A stretch of DNA of 64,000 nt from Butyricimonas faecihominis (lineage in GTDB: Bacteria > Bacteroidota > Bacteroidia > Bacteroidales > Marinifilaceae), in contig NZ_AP028155.1 in the NCBI RefSeq assembly GCF_033096445.1, positions 1,989,880-2,053,879 on the forward strand, written 5' to 3'. The notes beneath the pieces were generated by a model. It was not told the DNA's origin. It made no database searches and saw only the letters and a program-made list of their open reading frames with translations. Every line of letters begins with the position of its first letter. Positions within the stretch are counted from its first letter, which is position 1. The translations under genes were made by a program, and so were the position numbers. Shown piece after piece: positions 17,852-27,845 of this stretch.

Positions 17852-17875
17852 ATTTCACCGTGGTGAAATTTACCG
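17846..17875. terminator. 14-bp perfect hairpin, member of a covarying pair
   Basis: The arms 17846-17859 and 17862-17875 are exact inverted repeats around a 2-base centre and overlap the stop codon of the GHL10 gene. The same hairpin with compensating base changes occurs at 27790-27829. It could end transcripts from both sides, since the thioredoxin operon converges from the minus strand. Confidence 0.75.
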
Positions 17876-17896
17876 CTGTTTATTTTGCACTCACCT

Positions 17897-17926
17897 TTAT
17901 TTCAGCATTTCCTTCAACAACCTCCC
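17897..17926 (-). pseudogene. 3'-end remnant of a DUF4369-type gene (GRLLKEMLK and stop)
   Basis: On the minus strand these bases read GRLLKEMLK followed by a stop, identical to the last nine residues of the DUF4369 gene at 27846-28505. The whole segment 17849-17926 matches 27799-27876 at about 87 percent by eye, including the hairpin. Upstream codons here do not match, so only the tail survives. It marks an ancient duplication or recombination joint. Confidence 0.65.
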
Positions 17927-17982
17927 TGAGAAGCTCCTTACAATTTAGCTATATGCATACCTGCGATATTATTAACCTGTTG

Positions 17983-19143
17983 TTACTTTCCCAAGACCTT
18001 CTCCACTACTGTCAACAGCTCCTTTTTTTCCATGTGGGCCCGCACCACGATCTTTCCCTCTTTGTCCACGACCACAAACATCGGCACAGCCAACACGTGA
18101 TACAAACCTCCCACACGAGACCTCCCCTTCTCGATTTCATCTATCACCTGCGGCCACGGCAATCTCTCCTCATCCAATGCTTTCTCCCATGAGGCCTTAT
18201 TCTCATCAATACTCACCCCAATAATCTCGACCCCTTTCTCGCGATACTCTTCATAAAATTCCCGCACCCAAGGAAAAGACGCCCGACACGGACTACACCA
18301 ACTTGCCCAAAAATCAAGCACCACCACTTTACCCCGGTAATCAGCAAGGCTCACCAATGAACCATCACGCCGGGTTAGTGTAAACTCCGGAGCCGGGCGT
18401 CCCGGTTCAATCCGTTGCCGCAACTCGATACTTTCCCTGATCGCTTTTCCCCACTCGCTCTGCTGCACTTCCACGTCGAACTGTCCGAAAACCTGCTCCA
18501 GTTGCTCCAATGTCATATCATCCTTCATATAACCCAATTCATAAGCTACCATTTCCACGGACGGATTGGCCGCCATTATTTTCAACTGCTCCTTCTTTAC
18601 ACGTGCAAACCATACATCAAACTCTTTTCTATACTCCCAATAAAAAGTAGTATCTTCCAATATTTCCGGAACTTCCAGCACCTTTTTTACCATCTCTGCA
18701 AATTTTTTAAACTCCGGCAATCCCTCTACCTCTTTATACTGCCCCTCCACTTGTTCGTACACGTCTTGATTCTTCGAACCGATAATTTGCATCCCAAGGA
18801 CAGCCAACTCCTTGTTTTCATCCATTCCTAAATTCTTCCAATCGCCCCGCATCTCGATCCGGCTATTTTCCAATGCCAACATCATTCGCACCGTCTCCTC
18901 CCCCTCCGGTTCCACCACCACGGTTGCCCACACGGCTTCCGGTACTTCCCCCTCGAACACGAACGTCCCCTCCTTCATTTCCACTGTATCGCTGATCATT
19001 TGTTGGTTCACTCCATTCACCGACAACACAGCACGACCGTTGCCCGCACCTTTAAACACTCCTTTCAACACGTATCCCGCTTGACTACTACAAGAGAATA
19101 ACACGCTAATTACCAATAACATCAAAAAACTTTTCATTTTCAT
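17983..19143 (-). CDS. TlpA-like thioredoxin lipoprotein with N-terminal DUF4369 domain
   Basis: The 386-residue product has a lipoprotein signal (LLVISVLFSC), a DUF4369 beta domain (about 22-120, GYVLKGVFKGAGNGRAVLSV), a helical linker, and a thioredoxin fold with FWASWCSPCRASFPWVREF near residue 280 plus the cis-Pro segment VLAVPMFVVVDKEG. Such proteins are envelope thiol-disulfide reductases. It is the last gene of locus 1, 21 bases after a paralogue, and ends close to the remnant at 17897. The dipeptide between the Cys is SP rather than GP as in the neighbour, so redox potential may differ. Confidence 0.92.
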   Translation of the reverse strand: MKMKSFLMLLVISVLFSCSSQAGYVLKGVFKGAGNGRAVLSVNGVNQQMISDTVEMKEGTFVFEGEVPEAVWATVVVEPEGEETVRMMLALENSRIEMRGDWKNLGMDENKELAVLGMQIIGSKNQDVYEQVEGQYKEVEGLPEFKKFAEMVKKVLEVPEILEDTTFYWEYRKEFDVWFARVKKEQLKIMAANPSVEMVAYELGYMKDDMTLEQLEQVFGQFDVEVQQSEWGKAIRESIELRQRIEPGRPAPEFTLTRRDGSLVSLADYRGKVVVLDFWASWCSPCRASFPWVREFYEEYREKGVEIIGVSIDENKASWEKALDEERLPWPQVIDEIEKGRSRVGGLYHVLAVPMFVVVDKEGKIVVRAHMEKKELLTVVEKVLGK

Positions 19144-19164
19144 TCTATTAAAATTTATTTTTCT

Positions 19165-20337
19165 CTATTTATCCAATAACTCATCAACCAACGCTTCCAA
19201 TTTCTCCCGAACAAAATACCCGGAGGCAACCAACCTTCCCTCCTGATCGATCAACACGAAGTGCGGAATACCTTCCACATCGTACAAGGCACTTACCGTA
19301 CGTTCTCCCCCAGAGTGTTTTTCGTCCCTCACGTGAAGCCACGGTAACTTTTCCGCCTCCAAGGCTTTTTCCCAAGCATTTTTATCATCATCCACACTAA
19401 TTCCGAGAATTTCCACTCCATTGTCATGGTACTTTTGGTAAAACTCTCTCATCCAAGGAAACGAAGCACGACACGGCCCGCACCAACTTGCCCAAAAGTC
19501 CAACAACACCACCTGTCCCCGCAAGTCAACAAGCGACATCTCCTGTCCATCAGCCCGTGCCAACGTGAAAGCAGGAGCCTCTCGTCCCGGTGCCAAACGT
19601 TGACGAGTCTCCAACTCCTTGCGTATAGCGGTCAACATCTCGCTATTCCTCACGGTCTCGTCAAACAATCCGAAAGCCCGCTCGAATTCTTCCAAATTCA
19701 TCCCGTCGATCATGGGCGTCAGGTAGAATGCCGCCGCTTCCAATGACGGGTGAGCAGCCATGATCTTCAATTGTTCCTCGAACACCAAATCCAAATAGCG
19801 CTCCTGCAACGCTTGCAACGTATCCGCCCTCAAATAATCCTCTTCAGTCAACTCTCCATTCTCATCCAGCGAAACAAACCACTTCTCCAAACGATCGTAA
19901 TCTTTGAACTCCGGTAACTTCCGAATGGCCACATAGATCTCATCCAAAAGGTTGCTCACCTCCGTATTCTCACCCCCTTTAGTCGTCATGTCCCGAATAA
20001 AAAAGTTACCTCCCGCATCCCGGTCAAGATTTGCCCAGTCTCCTTGCAACTCGATCTGACTATTCTCCAGTACCATGATCATATTCAAAACATCCTTCCT
20101 CTCCGGAACCACCCGTAAAGTACACACTGCCACGAAAGGTGTCTTACCTTCAAAACAGAACGTTCCCCCCTTCATATCAACCGTATCGGCAATGACCAGC
20201 TTGCCCGTGTGATCCTGCACCAAAAACTCTACATACCCATCCCCAGCACCTTTCAAACTACCTTTTACAACATACCCCTCCCGTGTGCCGCAAGTCATAA
20301 GCAGGCTTGCGAGCAGCACAATTATATTTATTTTCAT
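19165..20337 (-). CDS. TlpA-like thioredoxin lipoprotein with N-terminal DUF4369 domain
   Basis: The 390-residue paralogue of the next gene has signal and lipobox LLASLLMTC, a DUF4369 domain (GYVVKGSLKGAGDGYVEFLV), a helical middle region, and a thioredoxin domain with WASWCGPCRASFPWMREFY near 282 and GIPHFVLIDQEG. The genes share the order of domains and about half of their residues by eye, pointing to tandem duplication. It lies 24 bases after SusD and so belongs to the SusC/SusD operon of locus 1. It probably reduces disulfides on a ligand or on envelope proteins, which is inference. Confidence 0.92.
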   Translation of the reverse strand: MKINIIVLLASLLMTCGTREGYVVKGSLKGAGDGYVEFLVQDHTGKLVIADTVDMKGGTFCFEGKTPFVAVCTLRVVPERKDVLNMIMVLENSQIELQGDWANLDRDAGGNFFIRDMTTKGGENTEVSNLLDEIYVAIRKLPEFKDYDRLEKWFVSLDENGELTEEDYLRADTLQALQERYLDLVFEEQLKIMAAHPSLEAAAFYLTPMIDGMNLEEFERAFGLFDETVRNSEMLTAIRKELETRQRLAPGREAPAFTLARADGQEMSLVDLRGQVVLLDFWASWCGPCRASFPWMREFYQKYHDNGVEILGISVDDDKNAWEKALEAEKLPWLHVRDEKHSGGERTVSALYDVEGIPHFVLIDQEGRLVASGYFVREKLEALVDELLDK

Positions 20338-20361
20338 ATTTCCTTGAAATCTATCTATACA

Positions 20362-21966
20362 TTATCTCCAACCTTCATTTTGCTCCCAGCCCATCATTTC
20401 CGCTTCAAAAGAGTAGAAAGGCAATGCCCAACGTGGATCATCCGGGGCTATTTCCAATTGGGTACGAGTACTCAAATCGGCAGGATCCGTCAAAATCTCT
20501 CGGCGCACATAAATACCGGCATCCTCCGCCCCGTTCAGACGCTTGACATCATAGAACCGCCAAAAAGCACCCATTTCCCGCAATCGTTCATCCAGCACGT
20601 CCTGCACACTACCGGTTACCCCGGCCTCGGCAGACACCTCATCCATGAAACGAGTGTATCTCAACGTTCGCAACGTCTCTGCCGCCGCACCCGTATTGCC
20701 ACTCCGAGCCTCGCACTCAGCCTTGATCAGATACATCTCGGCCGTGGTCATCCCGATAAGCGAGTTACCGGCAAAACGTGAATAGCTATACAAATTCCAA
20801 GGCTTCAAACGTTGCCAATTTTCATGAGTGATATATTCGGTCCATGTCTCTGGATCCAATTCGACAAGATTAGCATAAGCCATCAAAAGAGGCGTACAAG
20901 AACTATAGAAATAAATCCAGCGGGCATCATTCTCCCGATCCCAAAGCTCATAAAAAGACTCCGATATCGGACAAGTTCCCCCTAGCCCTTCCCAAGACAC
21001 GTTGGGTAAGTACAACTCTTCATACTTGGCTACCGCCTCCACATCCATATCGTCCAACTCAAACATAGAACTTATAACAATCTCATCCACCGGTTCTCCC
21101 TCTTCATCTAACACACTAATCCAACTCCACTCTTCCAACTCGTACTCCGGTTCGTTTTTGAAATCCACTAGAACATTATGGGCTTTCAATGCTTCGGTCG
21201 CATTCGCCAACGCCAACTCGTAATTCCCCCGGTACAAGGCAACCCGCGCCCGGAACGCTTGCACGGTCGGTACTGTCGGACGGAAATTACGTGTCTGATC
21301 AAACGTCGTACGTCCTGCTCTCGTTAATGCTTCTTCCGCCAACCTTAAATCTTCATAAATATGCTCCAACGTGTAACCAACAGTCTCCCGTCCCGGAATC
21401 TCTCCCGCCTTGGCATTATCCCGATAACCGATCCCCGGTTTATCTTCATCCCACAAACAATATTGCGTCAACAACATAAAGTGGTAATACGCCCTACCGA
21501 AACGGGCCTCACCCTCCACTTGATCGTGTACAGCCGCTGTCGTCTGCACGACCTCATCCAAATACTCCAGCACCGTATTGAAACGATAAATCCGTTCCCA
21601 AACCGGAGTCCAAGTCCATAACATCCAGTCCGAAGTCATCAACGTCTCCCCTTGCCAACAATACGCCTCGTAAGTCGTAGGCTCTCCCGACAACAACCCG
21701 TACACGTAAAACTCCGGCGACAACTCCACCGCATCCGACAGTGGCAGCGCTTCCGTCAAGTAAGCCCCGGAAGAAGATCCTTCCCCCGTATCCGAGTCTA
21801 TATTTTCAAACAAATAAAGATCAATACTTCCCATCAACCCGTAAAGCTGATCCATATGGTAAATGTAAGCACTACCCGACTTGTCCGTTGTCTCATCCAA
21901 AAAGTCACTACACGCCCCCAATATCATGGTTCCCAACAAGGCGATAATTACATATATCTTTTTCAT
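20362..21966 (-). CDS. SusD/RagB family surface lipoprotein (locus 1)
   Basis: The ATG at 21966 gives MKKIYVIIALLGTMILGAC, a lipoprotein signal; the longer reading from 21987 adds residues before it. The mature protein of about 515 residues has the SusD helical layout: an N-terminal CSDFLDE start, TPR-like helices (RFGRAYYHFMLLTQYC, RARVALYRGNYELALANATEAL) and the C-terminal LRTLRYTRF ... DERLREMGAFWRFYDVKR region. SusD proteins bind ligand at the cell surface and form a lid on SusC. The gene starts 33 bases after SusC. No carbohydrate enzyme is linked, so the ligand is unknown; RagB relatives bind peptides. Confidence 0.93.
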   Translation of the reverse strand: MKKIYVIIALLGTMILGACSDFLDETTDKSGSAYIYHMDQLYGLMGSIDLYLFENIDSDTGEGSSSGAYLTEALPLSDAVELSPEFYVYGLLSGEPTTYEAYCWQGETLMTSDWMLWTWTPVWERIYRFNTVLEYLDEVVQTTAAVHDQVEGEARFGRAYYHFMLLTQYCLWDEDKPGIGYRDNAKAGEIPGRETVGYTLEHIYEDLRLAEEALTRAGRTTFDQTRNFRPTVPTVQAFRARVALYRGNYELALANATEALKAHNVLVDFKNEPEYELEEWSWISVLDEEGEPVDEIVISSMFELDDMDVEAVAKYEELYLPNVSWEGLGGTCPISESFYELWDRENDARWIYFYSSCTPLLMAYANLVELDPETWTEYITHENWQRLKPWNLYSYSRFAGNSLIGMTTAEMYLIKAECEARSGNTGAAAETLRTLRYTRFMDEVSAEAGVTGSVQDVLDERLREMGAFWRFYDVKRLNGAEDAGIYVRREILTDPADLSTRTQLEIAPDDPRWALPFYSFEAEMMGWEQNEGWR

Positions 21967-21998
21967 ATTTCTTATTGTTTTATCCATTCATAATCATT

Positions 21999-24900
21999 CT
22001 ACCAACTTTTAAAACCGAGTCTCAACCCAAATGTGAACACGGGTATTGGTTTCAAACTTCCAATAGGATAATCGGGATCCATCTTCCCGTTAGCACTCCA
22101 AATTAGCCCCAAATTACTTGCTTGTGCGTAAATATTCACCCTACTGAACACCCCTTGTTTCGCTAACAGGTTTTCCGGTAGATCATACCCCAAGAACACT
22201 TCATTCAAGCGAATATGATCACCTTTCACGAAACTGCTCTTAAAATACATCGCTGCCCCTATTGTGGCCGAATATGTTTCCCCACTCCGGAATGCGTCCA
22301 CGTTACTATCCGTGTAAAGCGGCAACTCGGAATAAGACGTCTGATTGGTATATCCTTCGTCATATACCTCCAAAGCCCGGTTCAAGCGTTTAGAATAGGC
22401 TGCCGAATTTCTACTATCGGGCGAAAAACTGTCAAAAGAAGTCGTACTGACATAATAACCAAACTGCCCCGTGATCATGAAAGAGAGTGTCAATCCTTTC
22501 CAGCTAAACTGGTTACTAAAACTCAATGAACTCGTCGGGGCCAACGTTCCCAAATAATAAGCCCAATTACTATCATTAAACGTCTCTCCTTCCCGAGGTA
22601 TCACGAAATCCATCACGTGCGAGGAATTATAATCCATGATAGTCTCTCGTGTACCGTCTTTCCCTTCCAGCAACACGTATCCTTCCTGCGTGTACCCCAC
22701 CGCTTTCAGCACTCCCACAGAACCGATCGGGTGTCCCACCACGTATGAAGGTCCCACCGGCATATAAGGCCCCGTGTAACCGAATTTTTTCAACTCATTA
22801 TGATTATAGGAATAATTCAACATCCCGCTCCAACTCAAATTCCCCGCTACCGGAAGATCCGAACCGATAGTAAACTCGATTCCCCTGTTCAATATCTCTG
22901 CATTATTCAACAACATGGATGTCTCTCCCTGTGAAATCACCGGCACCGTCGTGTTCGCCAGTACATCGTACGAAAACTTGTTATAAAACTCTATGCTACC
23001 GCTCAACTTATGCCCGAAAAACGCCACGTCCGCACCGATATTCAGTGTCCTCGACTTTTCCCACGTCAACGTGTTGTTTCCGCGTGCCGCAATCGTATTA
23101 AAAGACTCGTTACCAGAATAAACCAAGCTACCCGGATATACAGCCACCGTCGTCACACTGGACGTTCCCTGTTTACCGGCTGCCACACCCGCAATACCAT
23201 ATGATACCCGCAACTTCAACTGATCCACCCAAGAGACCTTTTGCATGAAACGCTCGTTCGAAATCAACCAACTAGCTCCCATCGACCAAAACGGGGAGAA
23301 TTTATCACGCACGTCTTCCGCTTGAAAATTGGACGCATCCGTACGGAAACTGGCAGTCACCGAATAACGATCGTCATAAGTGTATGACGCATTCGCGTAC
23401 ACCGAGAAAAAACGATCCTCCAATGTTGACAGACTTCCCAATTTTTCGAAAGGCATATACTCGGATACCCCGAAAATATTATTCCGTTTCGTCACGTAAT
23501 CCAACTCTGTCAACACGGAATTAGTGTATTTGTTATACCCGTAGCGTGTCACTTTCGGATCCACCTCCGTCGTGGCGGAAATAACCTCCGTCCCCACCAA
23601 GGCATTGAACATATGTTTATCTTTTATCATCGTATAGTCCACCTGCCCGCGCAAATTATAAGCCTCATACGTGTGTCCCTCGTTGGAAAACACGCCCCCG
23701 GTCGGGAAATAAGAAACGTACCTCCCGGACTCTAACGGCTCGGCATACGTGTTATACAAATTTCTCACGTAAAACGATTCCGGCTCGTAAGACACGTGCT
23801 TGGTATATCTTCGCTGTTCATATTGTCCCTTGGCACTCATGTTCAATCCCCAATTTGTCCGGTATTCAAAACCTCCCTGTACCCTGTAATTCATCGTTTT
23901 CGAATAGTTATCCGTGTATTTCCGGTCGGCAGCAGGATTGTACGTCCAGTCCGTCGGAGTCTTTCCTGCATAATATTCCCCCGACATCAACAAAGGCTCA
24001 TATACCGTCTGAGAGGTTGCCACGTGTACGAAATTTCCCTCGTCATCCGTCAGTCTCGTCCACGGACTAAGCCACCCCCGCATACTTTCAATGCTCGTCC
24101 CATTGTTCTCATCCCGATCAAACATAGTACTCACCGCAAACTCGAACGTCAAGTTCTTCGTCAACCGGGCATTACTCGCCAAGTTCAACAACATACGTCG
24201 CTTGCCATTTTCTTGCAAGTAACTATCTTCATCATCATAAGAAGCCGAGAATGCGTAATCCAACTTCTCCGAACCTCCCCGCAACGACACGTTATATTGC
24301 TGACGCATCATCCGCTGGAACATATACTCGTTCAAATCATCTTTCCACACCTCCCGGTTTCCTAATTCGATAAGCTCCTGTTTTTTAGCCTCATAATCTC
24401 CCGCTGAGAGATTCTTTTTATTATCCCGCTCGTACAGCATACCGAATGGAGCCGACATATATCGCCTCCGGGAGGAAAGTTTCGTGTAAGGATCATTACT
24501 TGCAAGATTAATCGGATTATATTTATGCATCAATTCCTCGAAACGGAATTGATTCTCCGCCGAAGCCATATTGAACAAATAGTCCAAATCTGTCCGTGAA
24601 CTCACAGACCAGTACGCATCTGCCGCAATCTCCAACTTACTCCCCGTTCGTCCCTTTTTCGTGGTGATCACGATCACCCCGTTGGCAGCACGTGCACCGT
24701 AGATAGAAGTTGCCGCCGCATCTTTCAACACCGTCACCGATTCTACATCATTCGGGTTAATCGTTGAAAATGGATCGCTATCAAGCCTATATCCACTGAT
24801 CGGGAACCCGTCCACCACGATCAATGGATCGTTGTCCGGCTTAAAATTAGCATTTCCCATAGAGACTTGCGATATGGTACCCTGCCCCCGAATAGCAAAC

Positions 24901-25691
24901 CGCACCTGCCCATCCACGGGGGCGCTGACTACTGTTAATCCCGGCACCAACCCAACCAACGCTTGTGCAAGATTGGACGTCGGTTTCTTCTTTAACGTCT
25001 CCTCATCCACGATCGAATAAGCCCCCGTTGCCCGCTCCTTGGCAATCGTCTGGTATCCAGTCACCACCACATCTGCCAATGCCTCTCTATCCTCTTCCAG
25101 TACAACTTCAATAAATTCCTTATCGGTCACCGAAATCTCCTGCTTTTTCATTCCCACGAAAGAAAACACAAATACCACATTCGACTGCTCCGCAAATGAC
25201 AACGAGAATTTACCGTCAATATCCGTGGGAACTCCCAGAGTCGTACCCTTTATCACCACGGAAACTCCCGGCAAAGGTATCCCGGCCTTATCCACCACAC
25301 GACCGGAAACCGTTATCTTTTTCACTTTTTCCACCGCCTCACTTTTGGCCACGATCGCAATCGCATTCCCTTCAATCGTGTAAGTATATGGCGTACCGGA
25401 TAAAATCAGATCCAACACCTTTTCCACCACTTCATCCTTCACGTTTACCGTCACCTTCTTCATTTGATCCATCTGATCATCACTATACACGAAATTGTAA
25501 GTCGTTTGTTTACGAATTTCGGCAAATACCTGCTTTATTTCCGCATCTTTAAGATTAATTGTCACCCGTTGCGGGGACCCCGAATTGGAAGATGCCCAAA
25601 GTGTTGTTATCGAACACAAACCCACCGCCAACAACATAAACACTCTGCAATAAATTCCCGAAAAAGCTTTTTTTTCTCGCAAATTTTTCAT
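21999..25691 (-). CDS. SusC/RagA family TonB-dependent transporter with STN domain (locus 1)
   Basis: The 1230-residue product has a signal peptide ending near LWAS and an STN domain (about 43-115, RVTINLKDAEIKQVFAEIRK) that talks to the FecR anti-sigma factor. A CarboxypepD_reg domain (about 125-205, GRVVDKAGIPLPGVSVVIKG), a plug with NPNDVESVTVLKDAAATSIYG and ANGVIVITTKKG (about 300-350), and a large barrel ending FTFGLRLGFKSW follow. It imports a ligand captured by SusD using TonB. The STN domain shows that transport is coupled to transcription via FecR and the ECF sigma factor upstream. Two hairpins occupy its 5' gap. Confidence 0.95.
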   Translation of the reverse strand: MKNLREKKAFSGIYCRVFMLLAVGLCSITTLWASSNSGSPQRVTINLKDAEIKQVFAEIRKQTTYNFVYSDDQMDQMKKVTVNVKDEVVEKVLDLILSGTPYTYTIEGNAIAIVAKSEAVEKVKKITVSGRVVDKAGIPLPGVSVVIKGTTLGVPTDIDGKFSLSFAEQSNVVFVFSFVGMKKQEISVTDKEFIEVVLEEDREALADVVVTGYQTIAKERATGAYSIVDEETLKKKPTSNLAQALVGLVPGLTVVSAPVDGQVRFAIRGQGTISQVSMGNANFKPDNDPLIVVDGFPISGYRLDSDPFSTINPNDVESVTVLKDAAATSIYGARAANGVIVITTKKGRTGSKLEIAADAYWSVSSRTDLDYLFNMASAENQFRFEELMHKYNPINLASNDPYTKLSSRRRYMSAPFGMLYERDNKKNLSAGDYEAKKQELIELGNREVWKDDLNEYMFQRMMRQQYNVSLRGGSEKLDYAFSASYDDEDSYLQENGKRRMLLNLASNARLTKNLTFEFAVSTMFDRDENNGTSIESMRGWLSPWTRLTDDEGNFVHVATSQTVYEPLLMSGEYYAGKTPTDWTYNPAADRKYTDNYSKTMNYRVQGGFEYRTNWGLNMSAKGQYEQRRYTKHVSYEPESFYVRNLYNTYAEPLESGRYVSYFPTGGVFSNEGHTYEAYNLRGQVDYTMIKDKHMFNALVGTEVISATTEVDPKVTRYGYNKYTNSVLTELDYVTKRNNIFGVSEYMPFEKLGSLSTLEDRFFSVYANASYTYDDRYSVTASFRTDASNFQAEDVRDKFSPFWSMGASWLISNERFMQKVSWVDQLKLRVSYGIAGVAAGKQGTSSVTTVAVYPGSLVYSGNESFNTIAARGNNTLTWEKSRTLNIGADVAFFGHKLSGSIEFYNKFSYDVLANTTVPVISQGETSMLLNNAEILNRGIEFTIGSDLPVAGNLSWSGMLNYSYNHNELKKFGYTGPYMPVGPSYVVGHPIGSVGVLKAVGYTQEGYVLLEGKDGTRETIMDYNSSHVMDFVIPREGETFNDSNWAYYLGTLAPTSSLSFSNQFSWKGLTLSFMITGQFGYYVSTTSFDSFSPDSRNSAAYSKRLNRALEVYDEGYTNQTSYSELPLYTDSNVDAFRSGETYSATIGAAMYFKSSFVKGDHIRLNEVFLGYDLPENLLAKQGVFSRVNIYAQASNLGLIWSANGKMDPDYPIGSLKPIPVFTFGLRLGFKSW

Positions 25692-25722
25692 ACTCTTGTT
25701 GATTATTAAGATGTTTAAATTA

Positions 25723-25742
25723 CCTAAACGACAGAGTTTAGG
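25723..25742 (-). promoter_or_regulatory. leader hairpin upstream of susC, locus 1
   Basis: A perfect 7-bp stem (25723-25729 with 25736-25742) with a 6-base loop lies 31 bases before the SusC start. It is the second of two hairpins in the FecR-SusC gap; the other two loci have the same arrangement. Confidence 0.5.
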
Positions 25743-25756
25743 CGATTAATTTATTG

Positions 25757-25785
25757 GACGGAAAGTGCCGCGAACACTTTCCGTC
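25757..25785 (-). terminator. hairpin just after FecR, locus 1
   Basis: A perfect 11-bp stem (25757-25767 with 25775-25785) with a 7-base loop begins five bases after the FecR stop codon. No strong U run follows on the minus strand, so it may be an attenuator or RNA processing/stability element. Confidence 0.6.
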
Positions 25786-25789
25786 TTTT

Positions 25790-26971
25790 CTATTTAGAAA
25801 CTATAATTCTATTTCCTTCAACCTTGAATTTCACCAAAAGAGTTCGTTGCAACAAGTTCAACACCCCCTGAAAGTTTTCATTTCGATCCACCCGTCCGGT
25901 GAAACGTTGTGTTCTAACCTCCTCGTTCTCAAACACCACCTGTACATCGTACCAACGACTCAACTTTGCCATAATCTGTTCCAAAGTCTCTTGCTCAAAA
26001 GAAAAATACCCCTCTTTCCAAGCAACATATGCGGCCGCATCCACGGTCTTCACTTCACACACTCCCGTGGATACATTTACTTCCACCATCTCATTCGGCC
26101 GAATCATCTGCTCCACACTCGGATTTTTTAAAGAACTTACCCCCACGCTTCCACTCAGCAAAACCGTTTGAACCCGCTCATTATCGTACCCGTTCACATT
26201 AAAATGAGTTCCGTAAACTCTCACGTACACGTCATTCACCTGTACTTCAAAAGGTTTTGCATCTTTAGCCACCTCAAAATAAGCCTCACCTTTCAACTTC
26301 ACCGCCCGAAGCGAATCCGTGAAACTTACCGGATAACTGAACTCCGTCTCAGCGTTCAACCACACGATCGTCCCGTCCGCCAGCGTCACTCGATATTCTC
26401 CCCCCCGCGGGATTATCAATGTATGCAGTCCTGCCACAGCTTGTCCTTTTCCCCCGGTCGGCTGGTTGTAAACAATCGCGTTCTCCTCTGAAGTAATCCT
26501 TCCGTCTGAAATCTTCTGCAATAAACCTCCCTGCTGCTCCAACTCAATGCGTGTTCCTTCCTCCGTCACCAAAATCGGTTGGACCTTTCCCTTTACAGCC
26601 AACACCATCGTTTTCTGAGATGTTTCCGACACACCTCTTTCTTGATACCAAAAATAAATCCCCACGGTCAACAGAACAAATAACACAGCCGCATATCTCG
26701 TGAAAATGATGAAATGCTTTTTCTGTTGCTCCCGTTTTCCTTTCCGGATCAATGTTACATATTGGGCAAGCTCTTCCTCGCATTGCTCTCCTGACAATCC
26801 GGACACGCCCTCTGAAGGATCAAAACCGACAATCCGATCATAATATCTCCGGTGAGCGGAAGACTCATTCAACCACGTTTCTAATTGTAACCTTTCCTCC
26901 GTGGTCAATTCCTCTGTCAAACTGCGTTTGATCAACGTCCATTCCAAAGATTCATCGTTTGATTTTTCCAT
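25790..26971 (-). CDS. FecR-family anti-sigma factor (locus 1)
   Basis: The 393-residue product has a cytoplasmic N-terminal anti-sigma helix bundle (about 1-80, LETWLNESSAHRRYYDRI), one transmembrane helix at about 88-107, a periplasmic FecR domain (about 180-280, IPRGGEYRVTLADGTIVWLNAETEFSYP), and a C-terminal STN-like DUF4974 domain (about 320-393). It holds the ECF sigma factor inactive until the STN domain of the loaded SusC signals across the periplasm. It sits between the sigma gene (106 bases upstream) and SusC. Confidence 0.94.
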   Translation of the reverse strand: MEKSNDESLEWTLIKRSLTEELTTEERLQLETWLNESSAHRRYYDRIVGFDPSEGVSGLSGEQCEEELAQYVTLIRKGKREQQKKHFIIFTRYAAVLFVLLTVGIYFWYQERGVSETSQKTMVLAVKGKVQPILVTEEGTRIELEQQGGLLQKISDGRITSEENAIVYNQPTGGKGQAVAGLHTLIIPRGGEYRVTLADGTIVWLNAETEFSYPVSFTDSLRAVKLKGEAYFEVAKDAKPFEVQVNDVYVRVYGTHFNVNGYDNERVQTVLLSGSVGVSSLKNPSVEQMIRPNEMVEVNVSTGVCEVKTVDAAAYVAWKEGYFSFEQETLEQIMAKLSRWYDVQVVFENEEVRTQRFTGRVDRNENFQGVLNLLQRTLLVKFKVEGNRIIVSK

Positions 26972-27077
26972 AGCTCTGCCTTAATTTATTCCTAAGACGC
27001 TTGGGAAAAACAAAAGGTTAAAACGAAATACAAATATTTTCAAAAAAATTAAAATAATTTCTCCAATCACACACCAA

Positions 27078-27641
27078 CTACCAGATTATCAAAAAGAACA
27101 AACGCTTTTTCAGATCTGGCAATTTCTCACGGATCATACGAATCGCACCATTCATCTGCACCTTGGCATTATTCTCCGTAATCCCCAATTCCTCGGCAAT
27201 CTCTTTGAATTTATAAACCTCAATCACCCGCAAACGAAAAACTTCCTTCATCTTAGGAGGCATCCTATCCACCACGACCTGCAACTCTTCGAGTAGCGAA
27301 GAATTCTCTATCGCATCCACCGTATCCGAATAAAGATGAGCCTCCAACAAATTCTGATTATACGAATCCTTGATATTCAAACTTCTCAAAAAACTCAGAC
27401 AACGATTGCGAGTTGCCATGAAAAGATAAGACTTCACCGAGGTAGTGATATTCAATTCCGCACTCTTCTCGAAAATATCCGCAAACAACCCTTGCACTAT
27501 ATCATGAGCTGCATCCGGATCACATAAATAATGGGCAGCAAAACGATACAAACGATTATAATATTGCCTAAACAGGAAAACATAAGCTTCTTCTTTCCTG
27601 TCCTTCAATTGTCTCACCAGCAACACATCATTTGAATCCAT
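27078..27641 (-). CDS. ECF-type RNA polymerase sigma factor (locus 1)
   Basis: The 187-residue product has sigma-70 region 2 (about 12-80, YVFLFRQYYNRLYRFAAHYL and DAAHDIVQGLFADIFEKS) and region 4 (about 125-180, MPPKMKEVFRLRVIEVYKFKEIAEELGITENNAKVQMNGAIRMI), the helix-turn-helix that reads -35 sites. It matches the Bacteroidetes FecI-like group that drives the cognate SusC operon when released by FecR. A -7 box (27664-27671) shows that the sigma gene itself is read by the primary sigma factor. Confidence 0.94.
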   Translation of the reverse strand: MDSNDVLLVRQLKDRKEEAYVFLFRQYYNRLYRFAAHYLCDPDAAHDIVQGLFADIFEKSAELNITTSVKSYLFMATRNRCLSFLRSLNIKDSYNQNLLEAHLYSDTVDAIENSSLLEELQVVVDRMPPKMKEVFRLRVIEVYKFKEIAEELGITENNAKVQMNGAIRMIREKLPDLKKRLFFLIIW

Positions 27642-27663
27642 GAACTAACACGTTTACTGAAAA

Positions 27664-27671
27664 CAAAGTTA
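27664..27671 (-). promoter_or_regulatory. -7 box (TAACTTTG) of the locus 1 sigma gene
   Basis: The complement is TAACTTTG, fitting TAnnTTTG, 23 bases before the ATG at 27641. Confidence 0.65.
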
Positions 27672-27789
27672 TTGAAATATTCTGTTTAGCGGATAATTTC
27701 TACAAGTTTTTGATTTGTTATCGAAATAATATCGTTATGTGATTACTACTATCGACCAACTTCACCTTGAATCAAAAAGAATAAAAATA

Positions 27790-27829
27790 AACAGCGATAA
27801 ATTTCACCATAGTGAAATTTATCGCTGTT
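27790..27829. terminator. 18-bp perfect hairpin, partner of the 17846 hairpin
   Basis: Arms 27790-27807 and 27812-27829 are exact inverted repeats around a 4-base loop. It lies 17 bases beyond the stop codon of the DUF4369 gene and probably ends the locus 2 operon. Compared with 17846-17875 it shows a compensating G-C to A-T change in the stem. Confidence 0.8.
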
Positions 27830-27845
27830 CATTTTGTACACGCTT